Below are positions 22,220-34,018 of a stretch of DNA of 64,000 bases, one piece after another. Position 1 is the first letter of the stretch. Each line of letters begins with the position of its first letter. The translations under genes were made by a program, and so were the position numbers. Source of the DNA: Aldrovandia affinis (Eukaryota; Chordata; Actinopteri; Notacanthiformes; Halosauridae); NCBI GenBank assembly GCA_029706075.1, contig JAINUG010000138.1, positions 1,302,001 to 1,366,000 of the forward strand, read 5' to 3'. Below the pieces are notes generated by a model that saw only the letters and a program-made list of their open reading frames with translations, was not told the DNA's origin and did no database searches.

Positions 22220-24258
22220 AGAAACACTAATAACATAATGTCCTTTATTATGGATAAGAACAACAGGTTGACTACAATAAATAAATCTGTCAATTAAATA
22301 TTTTTAGATTTTTATAAGAAACTTGAGAATGAGAATAAGGCAGGGGAAGAGGAATACAATATTTTTTTAGAAAAACGGAATCTACCAAAAATGACTGAAG
22401 AACAGGTTAGATCTCTGGAAGCACCAGTAACAGAGACAGAGGTTAGGAAAGTTATAGCATTGATGAAATCGGCAAAGTCACCCAGACTAGATGGCCTGCC
22501 AATTGAGTACTATAAAACTTATGTGGATATACTGGCACCAATTTTGACTGAAGTGTTCATAGAAACCTTTTCAATAAATGTATTACCTGACACATTTAAC
22601 AAGGCTCTTATTTCTTTACTTTATTATAAAGGGAAAGAGGTAACTGATCCAGAGAGCTACAGACCAGTGAGCCTAATCAATGTTGACTGCAAGATCCTTT
22701 CAAAGGTTCTTGCGTCAAGATTGGAAATAATTCTCCATAACATTATCCATGAAGATCGGGTTGGTCTTAAAAAAAATAGGAACTCGGCAGACAATGTCAG
22801 AAGATTATTACATCTTCTCTGGTTGAACATCCCGTTACAACTATTTAAACAGTACAATGATGCTATTAAGGACTACATTTGGGAAGGGAAAAAAACATGT
22901 ATTAATATGAAGAAATTATGCACCCCAAAAGAAAGGGGAAGTTTAGGTCTCCCCAATGTAAAGATATATGATGTCGCATTTGAGATAGATGTCCTATCAC
23001 AGAGAAGAACAAAGGGTATAGATAAACAAGACATATATCCTATATTACAGCATTCTAAAGAGGTATGGTCAACAATACATAAAATGTTCAAGGCCTCACT
23101 ATACAAACATATTCATCTGTCTGGTTTAACCCATCACTGTGTATCGGCAAACAAACAGTTTTCTGGGAAAAATGGGTGAAAGAAGGGGTGTTCACTTTGG
23201 GACATTTGCAGTTTTTAAGAATTATGAGCAACTAGCTAATGAATTTCATTTGGGAGATAAAACTTAGGAGCTGCATGTCAGCCCTTGCTGGTCTCCAATT
23301 ACAAAAAGATAACAATCCAATAGAATCATTTTTGGTATCACACCCAATTATACAATACGCTTCTTTGTGTTATAAAATGTTGGCTAAAATCAATAGCAAC
23401 ACATGTGAAAGCTTCAGAATTGTTTGGCAAAATGATCTTCAGTGTGAAATAGATCGAGACACTTGGCTAAAGATAATTACAAATATAGGGGCCAACATCA
23501 GGGAGGCCAGGGGGAAAGGAACACAGTTTAAAATAATTCATAGATATTACTGGACAGCTCAGAGACTGTATACGGTTGGGTTGTCTCAAAATTGTTTATG
23601 CTGGAGTTGCAGAAGTCACAGGGGAGCCCTCCTACATGCTCTTTGGGACTGTCCAGTGATTCGCCCTCTCTGGAACAATGTTCTAAAATATATGGGGAGT
23701 TGGTTGGGACAACCAGTTCCAGAGTCACCAAGGCTCTGTTTACTAGGGGACAAGTCTCAAGTAGCAGGAGTGAACAGGCTAGAATTTAAATATTAGCCAT
23801 GGTATCAACGGCAAGACTGGTTCTCAAGTTTTGGAAAAATACCACTAGCCCAACATTTAAAGAATGGTTCAATTTGATGGTTGAAGCAGCCTCCTTTGAA
23901 CAAATGCTGTCTAGAAGGGATGGGAAAAGAAGAGAGGTTGGCAAGGTATGAGATAATTTTCTGGATTATGTAAAGGGGAAGGGATAGGAATGCCAAAGTA
24001 TCCCCCAGTCGTCTAGAAACCAAGCGGCTACCAGCCGTCCCAGAAACTAAACAATTATCAGCCTTCCTAGAAACTTGCTACCAGTCGAGGGAAAAGATAA
24101 GGGAGAATGGGTTTATAGGCCCCGAAATTATTTTGTTGTTGTTATTGTTTAGTTTTTTTTAGTTTTTTTTTTGTGGTTATTTAATGTTGTGTGCTGATCT
24201 TTGTGGTGTACTATGTGTAAATAAAAAATGTAATATATAAATGAATAATAAAAAAAAA
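22220..24258 (+). mobile_element. 5'-truncated, internally deleted L1-like LINE
   Basis: An L1-type copy in the plus direction, starting in the fingers part of RT (about 22220) and ending in an AATAATAAAAAAAAA tail at 24258. ORF1 and the endonuclease are absent. A deletion at about 22815 removes the catalytic core of RT. The 3' UTR (23797-24249) is non-coding and ends next to the A-tract, as expected of L1 insertions. Confidence 0.8.
22391..23796 (+). pseudogene. L1-like ORF2 remnant, RT core deleted
   Basis: The first part (22391-22815) has L1 RT motifs: ETEVRKVIALMKSAKSP, DGLPIEYYK, SYRPVSLINVDCKILSKVLASRLE and NSADNVRRLLHL. The frame then passes straight into a much later part of ORF2 (IPLQLFKQYNDAIKDYIWEG, KERGSLGLPNVKIYD). 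The segment holding the first catalytic Asp, the QGCPLSP box and the FADD box is therefore gone. After a stop at 23179 a second frame (23239-23796) carries the C-terminal region with a cysteine motif (CLCWSCR...HALWDC), the zinc-binding end of L1 ORF2. No activity is possible. Confidence 0.82.
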
Positions 24259-26124
24259 GTGTATATACAGTATATGTATCACTGTGTCATTCAAGCTAAC
24301 GTCTGACACAAACTAGAAGCCTCAGTTTGTGTAACTGGGGGCTTTGAACAATGTTGCTAATTATCATGGTCTGCATTCTTCACACAGACATTTTAATCTC
24401 CCTGCTCTTTTCCTTGACCTCTCCTGCCTCAGACCTTAGCTCTGATCCAGCCCTGGCCTGTGGAGTCTTGCCTTTATGGTTAATTATTGCTATTTTCGTT
24501 ATGGCCTCAACACAAGGAGACTCCAGACTCAAGGAGACAAGGCTACTTTTATTGATCATCTCTCACAAACACTGGGGCAATGCTCGAGTAAGCCATCAAA
24601 TAGTTTATGGTTGTATTGACAAACAGCCCTAAATATAGGCTTTTGCTCTGAGAAAGTAAATGTAATTAAAGAGGCTTAATTGGGTGTTTGGCTATGGTTT
24701 CTCCACTCACCATTACAGGCCCTGATCCCTGTGTATACTGATGCTGATTAAATCTGAGATGAGATAATTAAGCTGTGATTATGTTAGCAAAGCCCATACT
24801 CTGGGTTCTCTCCTGCTGTTCACCTTTCCGTTTCTGCTCTGAGTCTGAGTAAGGTGTTTGGACAGCACAATAAACAACAGCAACAACTCAAACAACAACC
24901 CCAGCAGGAAAAACTAAACTAACATCAACAAAAACACCAACAAAGAATACAACCACTAACAACAAAACACCATCACCAACAACAACAGTGGATTGCAGTT
25001 ATTTTGCACTTTTCATGATTTCAAAGAGGTATACAGTGAAGGTGAGAAACTTACCTCAACACCATTGTGTAGCGCCCACTCTGCATTTTGCGCCAGAATG
25101 CTCATCGTACATCAGCTGAGGTGGAGAGGGAGGATAATAATGAGCCAATTAGACTTGGGGATGGTTTAAGGTAGCAGGTTTAAGTGTAAGTGCCACTGGA
25201 TCTTTAATAACCAGAGAGTCAGGATCTCGGTTTAATGTCTCATTCAAAAGAGGGCATCTCCTACAGCACAGTATCACTGCACTGGTGAATTGGGGTATAT
25301 TTGGTCCAGAAGGAAGACCACCCCCAACTCTGGCCCACCAAAACCATGTCCATTAGGATCTTAGTTTTCCCAGGAGGTCTTCAATTCAAGTGCTATCCAA
25401 GCCCACACCTGCTTAGCTTCAACAGAACATGTTGAGATAATTTTTGAACAGTTCATGTCAGTTATTGATTTTCTGGATACACTGCAGTGGAGAAACACAG
25501 TGAGGGAGAGAGTGAAGAGGAAGAAGGAGAAGGCAGATTAAACAAGAGTTTAGGGCAGAGTGGGAGTGGAATAGGAAGCAGATATACTGAGTATAGAAGA
25601 ACAAAGGAAGAGTGAGGTAGCTGAAGTTTCTCTTTCTGTCGATCTCCCGCTATCAGCTATTACATTTTCCCTGGGGCAGCCCTGCAGAATTAATTCTGAG
25701 CGCTTTCCAAGTTGAAAAACAGCTTGACATAAAAAAAAAAATGTAGGCTACGTAATAATGAGTTGTATAAACTTATTTGGTAGTGCATGCACTCAGAATT
25801 CAAACCTGGCTAATAAGAATGCAGGACAGCAATTCCAAACTTTCCATTCTGAAAAAGACATAGGAGGAGAATGCAGGCCAGATAGTGCAGCTTCCCAGCA
25901 CTGTGCTGACTGAATGAAGTGTGTATATTTCTGAAAGGCATACGTGTGTCAGCACAACCTCCTTTCTGCCTTCAGCCCAGTGATAACAGGGAGCTGTCTA
26001 GTCCCTCAAAGCCCACTGCAACACAGGCTTCTGCTTGCTTTGAGATATTGAGTTTGTGCATTTACCTCTTTAATCTCCACTGTGCCTGAACTGGGAGGAA
26101 GAGAAGGGAGGGTGTATCTGTCTA

Positions 26125-26148
26125 TGTGTGTGTGTGTGTGTGTGTGTG
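26125..26148. repeat. (GT)n microsatellite
   Basis: Twelve uninterrupted GT units. Confidence 0.9.
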
Positions 26149-27182
26149 CAGGAATGGGGGTAATGGCAAGAGCACTCAACATGAACAGAATAGAGCGTAT
26201 GTTTTGCTGAAAGGATAGCTTGTCAATACATCAGTGCAGGGTTAGGCAAGTCTGATCCTAGTGATCCTACTGGAAATGTTTTTCTAATTAATTATATGTT
26301 ATCCATTGCATAATATGCATTGTGGTAAATTAATACAGTTGACTGGGTGCATGATGTACTCAGTATTTGAACACATGCGCGAGACCTATGCTGCTCCATA
26401 CGGTGTCATCACATAGTGCTGTCATCTATATTTAAAATGACTGGGGTCAAAAGGCCTGGGATCAGTGAAGAGAGTTGAAGAAACTTTGGGGCAGGGGGGG
26501 AGGGAGAAAGGGAGAGGGGGTGCATTACACAGGTTTATCCCATTGGTTGCATAGATGTTCTTTTTATTTTTTTATTTTACTGCAAAGTCATTGTCGTTCA
26601 CAAGATGTCTGAGGATATTTTCGCAGTTCAACATTCTGAGGAGATCTATCAATCCCCCAGCCCGCAAAAAGTGTTGACCTCAATTAAAAGTGCAAACTGT
26701 ACACAGAAAGTGCCCAGGCAAAGATTTAAACATCAAAAGGCTAGGTGTTGAAATCAGTATTTAACTCATGAACAGCAATCTTCGCTTTCGGCCCCTTTGC
26801 GTTCAGGGTTGCCTTGGGGCACCAGCTTTAATCTGGGAGTGCTGAATACATTACCGCTTTTTTAAAATCCAGTCTTGGTAAGATTTTCCACTCATTTTAA
26901 TGTAAGTATACATGCCTATAAACCTGTTCCAATCTAAAAAATCACATTGCCATCAGCTAACTGAAGTTATATTTAAGCCAGCACATAATGAAGGGCTTAT
27001 ATAAATGATATACGTAAATGCTTCTCTCCAGACCGGATGATTAGTGTCTCCATTTGCAACCTTCAAAACATTCTCCAACAGATGTTCTTCCCTTCCCTTG
27101 TCTGTGTTTATTCCATTGGCCTGCCAGTTTATCATTTCAGACCAATGATCATAAGGTACAAATCATCTGTTATGAACAAACA

Positions 27183-27184
<2 letters not shown>

Positions 27185-27244
<60 letters not shown>
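27185..27244. repeat. (CT)n microsatellite
   Basis: About 30 uninterrupted CT units, followed by C-rich sequence. The open frames over it (all Ser-Leu) are artefacts. Confidence 0.95.
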
Positions 27245-27246
<2 letters not shown>

Positions 27247-28639
27247 CCTCTCCTGCCCCCCCCTTCTCAAATTGAGCTTTATTAGCATGGAAATAAACAA
27301 ATAGTGTTGCCAAAGCATAGTAGGAAACTACACACTGACAAAAATATTAGGTTTTTAAAATATATACTTTTTTTAATTAGTAGTTTGCTTACCAACTATC
27401 CCTGATGATATGGCAGGAAGACACACATTTTATTGCTAGGTGAATTGGTTTTTAAAGTAGGATAGGGGTTTGGAAAGAGGGTATATTTTTAAATAGACAA
27501 AAGTCTATAAATATAAAACTATAATATAAAACATTGTCATACAATGTTTTATATTTATATAACAAAATAACAGAAATGTTATCTTTTTCTCAGTCTCTTG
27601 CTCCTCATAATTCCCAATTCGGGAAGACTCCTAGCTCTGCTCTGCAGGCATTATTTGGCATGTTTCTGTGAACCTGCAGTATTTATTTTTGAAGTCAGTA
27701 TTGGACCCTAATATAGGTGTTATGATTGACTACTAGATGTTGAGATAAGAGGTACTTTGTTTAGCTAAATCTATGTTTTGTAAAGTATTTTATTTTAGTG
27801 CATTTGTTGCCAGACTGAAGCTCCCTGCTGCGCTTATTCTGAGCCCAAGGTAGGTGTAGTGGTATTAGTAGTGTTCTAAGACATGTCATTGAGCGTGAAG
27901 GTGTTAAGGTGTAAAGTTGCTACATTCCCTGAAATCTGGCTTTTTTTAAAATACTATAACTTCAGTCTTATCCAGACTGACTGTCAGTGCCCATATCTGA
28001 CAGCACTCAAATAATTACAGGCTCTGCTGTAACCACTATTCTGTGGGAGACAGAATCAAGTCATCTGAAAAATGCAGGGATTTAAGATTCTTAAGGTTCT
28101 CAGACTGTAGATTCTCCCAGTATTTCTGCCAATTCATTTATATGATTATTCAATACAATGTTGTATGCAAGTTTCTTCCCTGTCTCACTCCTCAACCATG
28201 TGTAAATAATTATACATACAAACCATTCTCTCTTTAATCCCTTCTTGTGTGGTAGAGCAACATAGGCTCCTCAATGATGTTTCCAACACCTGTCTCATCA
28301 GAAGAGGCCATGGGGAACAGTAATTGCCCTTAATGGATGGGTCCAGAAATAAGCCGTTTACAGTCCGCCCATAAGTTGTTGGGGGGGGTCAGCTCTGCAG
28401 CTGTGTTATCAGTCAATAGAGTGAACTGCATGGCAATCCTAACCTAACCAAGATGAAAATGAATTGTGCTGCCATACGGCTGTTAGCGTAAACACACCTG
28501 GCCAAGTCTCACACCTTTCATAAGACACAGAGGTGTATGGTAGCTCTTTGTGAAATACACTAACCGTGTAGACTTGGAGGGAATGCGTTTCCACATTCTT
28601 CTGCATCTGTCAGGTCCATACAATGAAGTCGAAACATGC

Positions 28640-29200
28640 TCGCCATTATTTATATGCTAATTAAAAGTCATCGTTGAAAATCCCATCTAATTGTCTTCAT
28701 TTACGAGGGCAGTAGGGTGGTGTTTCGCCAATTTAGCCATTTTTCACACAAGAACTGTGACCTTGGCTGATTAAATTAAAATAGGGGGCAACTATAGCTT
28801 TTGGAGGCACTCTAAAAGGCATTGATATTTAAAGAGTCCATATCGCACACCAGACACCATTGGGATGTTACTGAGGTTGATTATAATCAGAGCCAGTAAA
28901 TAATGGAGACAATATGTTTACTATTAGAGCTTTTTATATGTGGGGCAGAAAAAAACAGCCACCACCCAGGCATGCAAATCTAATGACAAGAAAATGGGAA
29001 TCGTTATTATGAATTCCTTCCAGGAGACGTTGGATTAGCCACCACATTGGAGTGATTGATTGAACTAATGTGTTTCAAACAAAATCAGTATTGGGTTTGA
29101 TTACAATTGTATAACAAAACAAGCTAATTTAATCAATGACCTGCTGAATCTAGAGAGATTTTATCATCAGATTGAGCATAATGGAATTTAAATAAAATCA
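28640..29200. other. Possible conserved non-coding element
   Basis: No open frame, no recognised transposon and moderate base composition. It is rich in homeodomain-like words (TAATTTAATC, TGATTGATTG, TGATTAAATTAAAA, CAATTAGT-like) and is free of simple repeats. Such stretches between repeat-rich blocks are where vertebrate enhancers often lie. This is inference only; conservation cannot be seen from one sequence. Confidence 0.2.
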
Positions 29201-30229
29201 AACTAGGAAAAAAACTATTCAACTGAAACTTTGCCTGATTATTGGAAAAAAAAGATTTAAGATTTAAGATATTTAAGACATTTAAGATATCCACATTCAT
29301 ATAAATAGGTCCTGGTTTTCATCTGACCAACAAAGAATATATACAGGGCAAGCTTCTAAAACATTAAACCTGTGGGGCTGAGATATTGTAGCTACAATTT
29401 ACTTGTGTGATGACCACAATACTTATTTTTAATTCTTCTCTCCACAGACTTCTTTGAGTGTCTAAAAACTTCCATAAAAAAATGGTTGGCATGTTTTAAT
29501 CATATAAGTTGTTTGTCCTGACCATGGTGTGGTTCCTGTATACATAGGAGGTGCTACACAGTCAATATAGTATATCCACAGGCTAAGACTAGTCAAATGC
29601 ATGTCTTGTCACCTAAGCTCCTAATTCGATGCTGACACAAGCACTGCATAGCTCCATCCATGAGCAGGGTGCAGCAAAGTTGGTCTTCATGTATGGAATC
29701 ATTCTTTGGTTTGTTGATCACTGGGGCAGACGCCCATCCACCAGAGCAGGATGCCTCCTGATTGAAATCCTGAGTGACTTTTGAACACAGGCAACATATA
29801 CAATGTGTGTAGTGCTAATATTAGTGGCTAAAAGACAACCTACCCAGCTAGCAGAAGCCGTTATTGAAACCTTTTACAATGTTGGAGTAAGGTTGTGTTG
29901 AATATTGAAGCAAATATTTTGTGTTTCTTTCTCTTTTTACCATTTTTTTTTTGGAGGCCTGTTCAGGTCTTCCTTTCAGATCTAACTTCCTGGCTGAAAG
30001 CCTACCCAGAAGCAGGGGCCTCCACCTGACAATCTGCATGTCTTGCTGAGAACACAGAGCCTTGACTCACCCTATAACATTACCTGGAGCTTGGAGAATT
30101 GCACCGTGCACAGTTTGCTTCTGAGACAGCTTGCGTCTTTCCTCTGAATTGAACCTCCCTTCACCTTCTCTTGTTCCCCTTTCTACTTCTTTTCTAGAAC
30201 TATCTCAACTATGGAGTCACCACTAGGAC
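29201..30229. other. Non-coding stretch, nothing recognised
   Basis: A small tandem patch (atttaaga units) lies at 29253-29291. The rest holds no supported gene. Confidence 0.45.
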
Positions 30230-30743
30230 AAGCCATGATGCATGCATTATATATATATATATATAATTTATATGAATTCCTCTGCCGTGACTCTGAAACC
30301 TCTGGATGCTGTCTACCACAGTGCTTTCAGGTTTATTACTGGTGACCCCTTCGGCACATATCATTGCAAGCTGTACTCAAAAGTTGGCTGGTCTTCCCTC
30401 TCTATGAGAAGAAAACAGCATATTTTATGATTAATTTACAATGCCCTTTCACAGAAATGACCTACAAACATCTCATCTCTGTTGACAGTCAGACACACTA
30501 AGTTCAGCACTCGTACTCAACATTGCCTTGTTCTAGACGTTCCATTCTCCTTGACAGATTTTAGCAAGAACAATTTCCATTTTAATGCACCCTATATCTG
30601 GAACAACTTTAAGAAAATGCATTATTATATCTGATATTATTTTTTCACTTGTGCCTTGTAGCAGGACCCCCACTGCAAATTATGCTTACGTCTCCTCTGG
30701 GCTTCCCTGTATAAATAAAGGGTTTGATTTGATTTGATTTGAT
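30230..30743 (+). pseudogene. 3' end of a CR1/Rex-type LINE with (GATTT)n tail
   Basis: A 5'-truncated LINE copy. Starting near 30270 it encodes the C-terminal part of ORF2: LKPLDAVYHSAFRFITGDP, HCKLYSKVGWSSLSMRRKQH, and after a stop at 30428 WLIYNAL, SLLTVRHTKFSTRTQ, VPFSLTDFSKN and APYIWNNF. The layout matches the region after the RT domain in CR1/L2/Rex elements. It ends with an ATAAATAAAG signal and a (GATTT)4 tail (30723-30743), the type of short 3' repeat used by these LINEs. It may be the same family as the RT remnant at 8540-9240, which lacks this end. Confidence 0.72.
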
Positions 30744-31926
30744 ATATGAAATGATCCTTAACACTATCACTGTATCTAATAAAGTGTTTTAATTATATTT
30801 TTATGTGTTGTTAACACATTTACCACATTACTGTAAAAGCCTTGCACAGACATAATGACATTTGTGGAATTTCCCATTCTGATTTGTAAGATTAGGAGCC
30901 ATGGCAAGGTAAACAGTTGATTGACTTTTTATTCCCCAGTGAGACAACCTAAGAGACACTCTACCCTGGTATTCAGAAGTTCTCCCCAGTAGGGAAGCCC
31001 ACCCATCGTGTACCCGCACTCCAAATCTAGATCCCCCTGTTGTTGTTTCACTCTCTCAGGCTAATGAGCCATGGGCTTGTTTGCTCTGCCTCTCCATGTC
31101 AGCACTTTGTTTGTATGTAGCAAACAAAATACCTTGCTATAATGCACTATAATTAACTCGTTGAAGCACAAGAGTGATCCCCCTTCCTAATGCCAAACAA
31201 ACAAGATCCTCTTAAAGATGTCTTACTTTTACACATCAGTAAAGGTTAGATCTACAGTACTTTACATCCCTCTTCTTTTATGAGGTGTGCCTCAGGTGCC
31301 ATTTAGGACCCATGAAAAGGTACTGTAGATGGGCAGCAACAGGCTTTATAACTAAATTTTGGTCATCAAGCATAAGGACAAATTAAATTTACACAATGAA
31401 AACTGTAGCAATTAAAAGCAAATTCCTCCTTTGCTGCTCAAAGTCTTCTGGAAAAAGGCAGCAAGATCTGTTTTCCATTAGGTTTTCCATCAAGAAAAGC
31501 CTGTGTCTGACAGTTCACCTGAGATAATGAGAACAAGCTGAAGTGGCATGATAAAAATAGCAAAACATTGGCAGGAGGGACACAGCTGATCCGTTTAAGA
31601 TGTGGCACTCAAGTTCGGATATGAAATCAAGGGGGGGAAAAAACAAACAAGGGAAGAGAACCCAGGGAGGCAACAATGCCGTCTTCCCTAAAATGGGCTC
31701 ATGGGATTTGAAAATAAATCAATGAAAACAGAACATTATTTATTTATGGGACAAACACTATATACCTATTTTATTTGGAAATGAACCTAGAGTGTTAGCC
31801 TGCGCTGAATATAATAGATTTTGGCAGAAGAGACAGGGAGCTTCACAAAGAAATTAAATGAAAAAGAAATGGATGCATATTATTCCAAGAAAAACACGTC
31901 AGAGGAGGGGGCAGGAGGATGTAGCT
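30744..31926. other. Non-coding stretch, nothing recognised
   Basis: No supported gene or known repeat. Small frames at 30828-31019 and 31821-32027 have no family features. Confidence 0.45.
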
Positions 31927-32577
31927 GTCCACACAGTCATCCAGAATTACGGCGACACTCACAGACCTTTGCAGAGGGTGTAGGCAAGTTAAATAATTCG
32001 GAGGAGGCAGTAGTACAAAGAAAATGATAATTTAATACACGAATCTTGACAAAACACAAAAAAAGGGCAGGGTATTCTGGGTTCCAACACACAAAGTCCA
32101 CAGTCCTTATCTTGTTGTCGTTGTCCGTAATCCAGTATCCAAGTCCAGGTCAGTTCCGCAATCCAGTCCAGTAGTCGGTACACAAAGGGGGGTCCTCACA
32201 CAATCCAGGTCTAATACAATAAACAATCCAAAACACTCTCAAACTCTCCCTCGCCAAATCCCAGCTGGTCAAGACTTCACAGGCTCTCTCCATCTCCATC
32301 TCCATCTCCATCTCCATCTCCATCTCCATCTCCATCTCCATCTCCATCTCCATCTCCATCTTCATCTCCATTCCAAACACTTCCCTACTCCTTCCCCATG
32401 TGACAGGAACGAGTCCTTTAAATAGGCCTCGAAAAGGTCTTCAGCTGTTTGTTAGTCCCAATCACTTGACTCCGTTCAGGTGTTGGACTACGGCTTGCTG
32501 GGAAATGTAGTCTCTGGCTCCCATGTGTTGAAGGCCAGGTAGCCATTTCCTTGGGAAACCCCTTGGGCTGCCACAAT
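31927..32577 (-). repeat. Solo LTR, TGTGGC family, with hexamer expansion
   Basis: On the minus strand it begins TGTGGCAGCCC (32577) and ends near TGTGTGGACA (31927). It aligns by eye with the opposite-strand copy 34019-35054 and with 5581-6005: gggaaatgtagtc, cctttaaataggcct (TATA-like), cggacaacgacaacaagata-like and ttatttaacttgcctacacc blocks occur in the same order. A (CCATCT)n expansion sits in the middle. There are no internal genes. The MEMEME frame on the minus strand is the hexamer repeat translated. Confidence 0.75.
32290..32367. repeat. (CCATCT)n hexanucleotide array
   Basis: Twelve perfect CCATCT units (32290-32361) and one variant, inside the LTR at 31927-32577. Other copies of the LTR lack it, so it expanded after insertion or in this lineage. 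Confidence 0.95.
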
Positions 32578-33582
32578 ATCCAAGTTCATTGTTCATTAAG
32601 CTGTTGGTTCCATCCTGAAATAATGCAAAGCTTCCCTCCATCAGCCAATCTATGGTGCCCATATTTTGCCTTGACCTACACATTTTATAAAAATAAAGTC
32701 AAATCAATAGTTTGTTAAAAAATCTAGGGGCCATTCCATGGTGTGGAAATGTTGTTACCCACCCAAAGAGAAAAAAACCCTCCACATTAGCTGGAAAGTT
32801 ATGGAAATTATGCTTTAGAAATCTTCAAAAGAGGTTGAAAATAGAAATTGGTGGCAACTAATCTTAACACATTTTAATCTGAGCTCAAATGAAATTCACA
32901 GTAGTGGATATGAAATCAAGTCGGGCTAGTCATCATTTGTGCAGATGTGCTAATTAATAGTGTGGCTGTAACATTGCACGCCTGAAATTGAAAGCAGATA
33001 TCTATCTAACATTTGCCATCTATCTGTCTATCTCTCTATCTAAATGTAGGAAGAAAAAGCTTATAATTATTTTTTATTGTTCAAGAGGCATTGTTGTGGC
33101 ATTGCTGTAAATTATGAATTGCTGCTGCTTAATTTAAGTGCTTCCTACAATACCTGCTTCATTACAGCATAGTTATTGTGGCATTAATAGGGGCACTATG
33201 TCCCTAACACATGCCTCTTTACAGTATAGATACCATAGCATTAGTACGGTGCTGTGGCAGTGACAATACACAAGGCTATTTGGCACAGGAAACCCCACTC
33301 CCTTCCAGCACTGAGCGCCCTGCTCATCCGGCACACAAAGCACCGCACAAATCCATGTTGCGCTGGACAAAAAAGCGGAAATGATGCAGGTCTGTTCTGG
33401 CTCCTTGGGAACAACAATAAACTAATTGCAGGAAAGAGATAAAAACTCACGCACAAGCCCGAGTAGACAGTTTGCTTGTCATTAAAGAGAAAAAACGACA
33501 AAGGAAAAAGGTCATTAATTTTGACATAAATCAGAACACCTCATTTTTGCCCCAGTGACAGTTGGCAGTACTAACACAGCTG
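32578..33582. other. Non-coding stretch, nothing recognised
   Basis: Contains a short degenerate (TCTA)n run near 32998-33043. Opposing frames at 33241-33501 and 33254-33442 show no family features. Confidence 0.45.
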
Positions 33583-33658
33583 TGGTTAGGGGTCAAAGCA
33601 TTCACCTGGAATGCAAGCCCACTGCCGCCGCAGTTCGAAACCCGGCTGCGTCAGTCGT
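33583..33658 (+). repeat. tRNA-like SINE head
   Basis: About 75 bp resembling a tRNA gene in spacing: a box A-like ggttaggggtcaaag and a box B-like gcagttcgaaacccgg about 45 bp apart. It is not a convincing functional tRNA because stems do not pair properly, and it runs into a Tc1 fragment. Probably the head of a tRNA-derived SINE; a similar box B (cgttcgaaaccc) occurs in the minus-strand SINE at 46548-46788. Confidence 0.5.
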
Positions 33659-34018
33659 ATTGACGTATTGTGCATTCAGAGATGCTCTTCTGCATACCAC
33701 TGTTGTAACGTGCGATTATTTGAGTTACTGTTGCCTTCCTGTCAGCTTGACCATTCTCCTGTAGAGACTGCTGTGTGTGAAAATCCCATGAGATCATACG
33801 TTTCTGAGATACTCACACCACACTGTCTGACACCAACAATCATTCCACGGTCAAAGTGACTTAGATCACATTTCTTCCCTATTCTGATTTTTGGTCTGAA
33901 CAACAACTGAACCTCTTGACCATGTCTGCATGCTTTTAGGCATTGAGTTGCTGCCACATGATTTGCTGATTAGATAATTGCATTAATGAGCAGGTGTACA
34001 GGTGTGTATACTATAAAT
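33659..34018 (-). mobile_element. Tc1/mariner fragment with transposase N-terminus
   Basis: The minus-strand frame from about 33890 begins IGKKCDLSHFDRGMIVGVRQ and continues CGVSISETYDLMGFSHTAVS. This is the first helix-turn-helix of a Tc1-type transposase that is very widespread in fish. The frame ends at 33742 through an internal deletion that removes the catalytic domain. The right edge (gcaggtgtacaggtgtgtat, about 33990-34012) is the terminal region, and the LTR at 34019 has landed beside or in it. Confidence 0.7.

Larger units (their letters stand above)
24259..28639. other. Quiet non-coding stretch with microsatellites
   Basis: No transposon or gene was recognised. It contains an (AAC)n-like low-complexity run (24868-24990), a (GT)12 run (26125-26148), a (CT)n run (27185-27244) and a poly-G/GA patch near 26490. 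The region 25060-25440 resembles an old unclassified fish repeat (phrases such as cggtttaatgtctcattcaa), but I cannot name it. The long LSLSLS frame at 27037-27285 is only the CT repeat translated. Confidence 0.5.

Noticed and set aside
27037-27285. Ser-Leu repeat open frames
   Set aside because: They are the (CT)n microsatellite translated, with no start context or domain.
32150-32380. Met-Glu repeat protein on the minus strand
   Set aside because: It is the (CCATCT)n array inside an LTR.
33583-33658. Functional tRNA gene
   Set aside because: Boxes A and B are recognisable but the stems do not pair and the sequence runs into repeat DNA; a SINE head is more likely.
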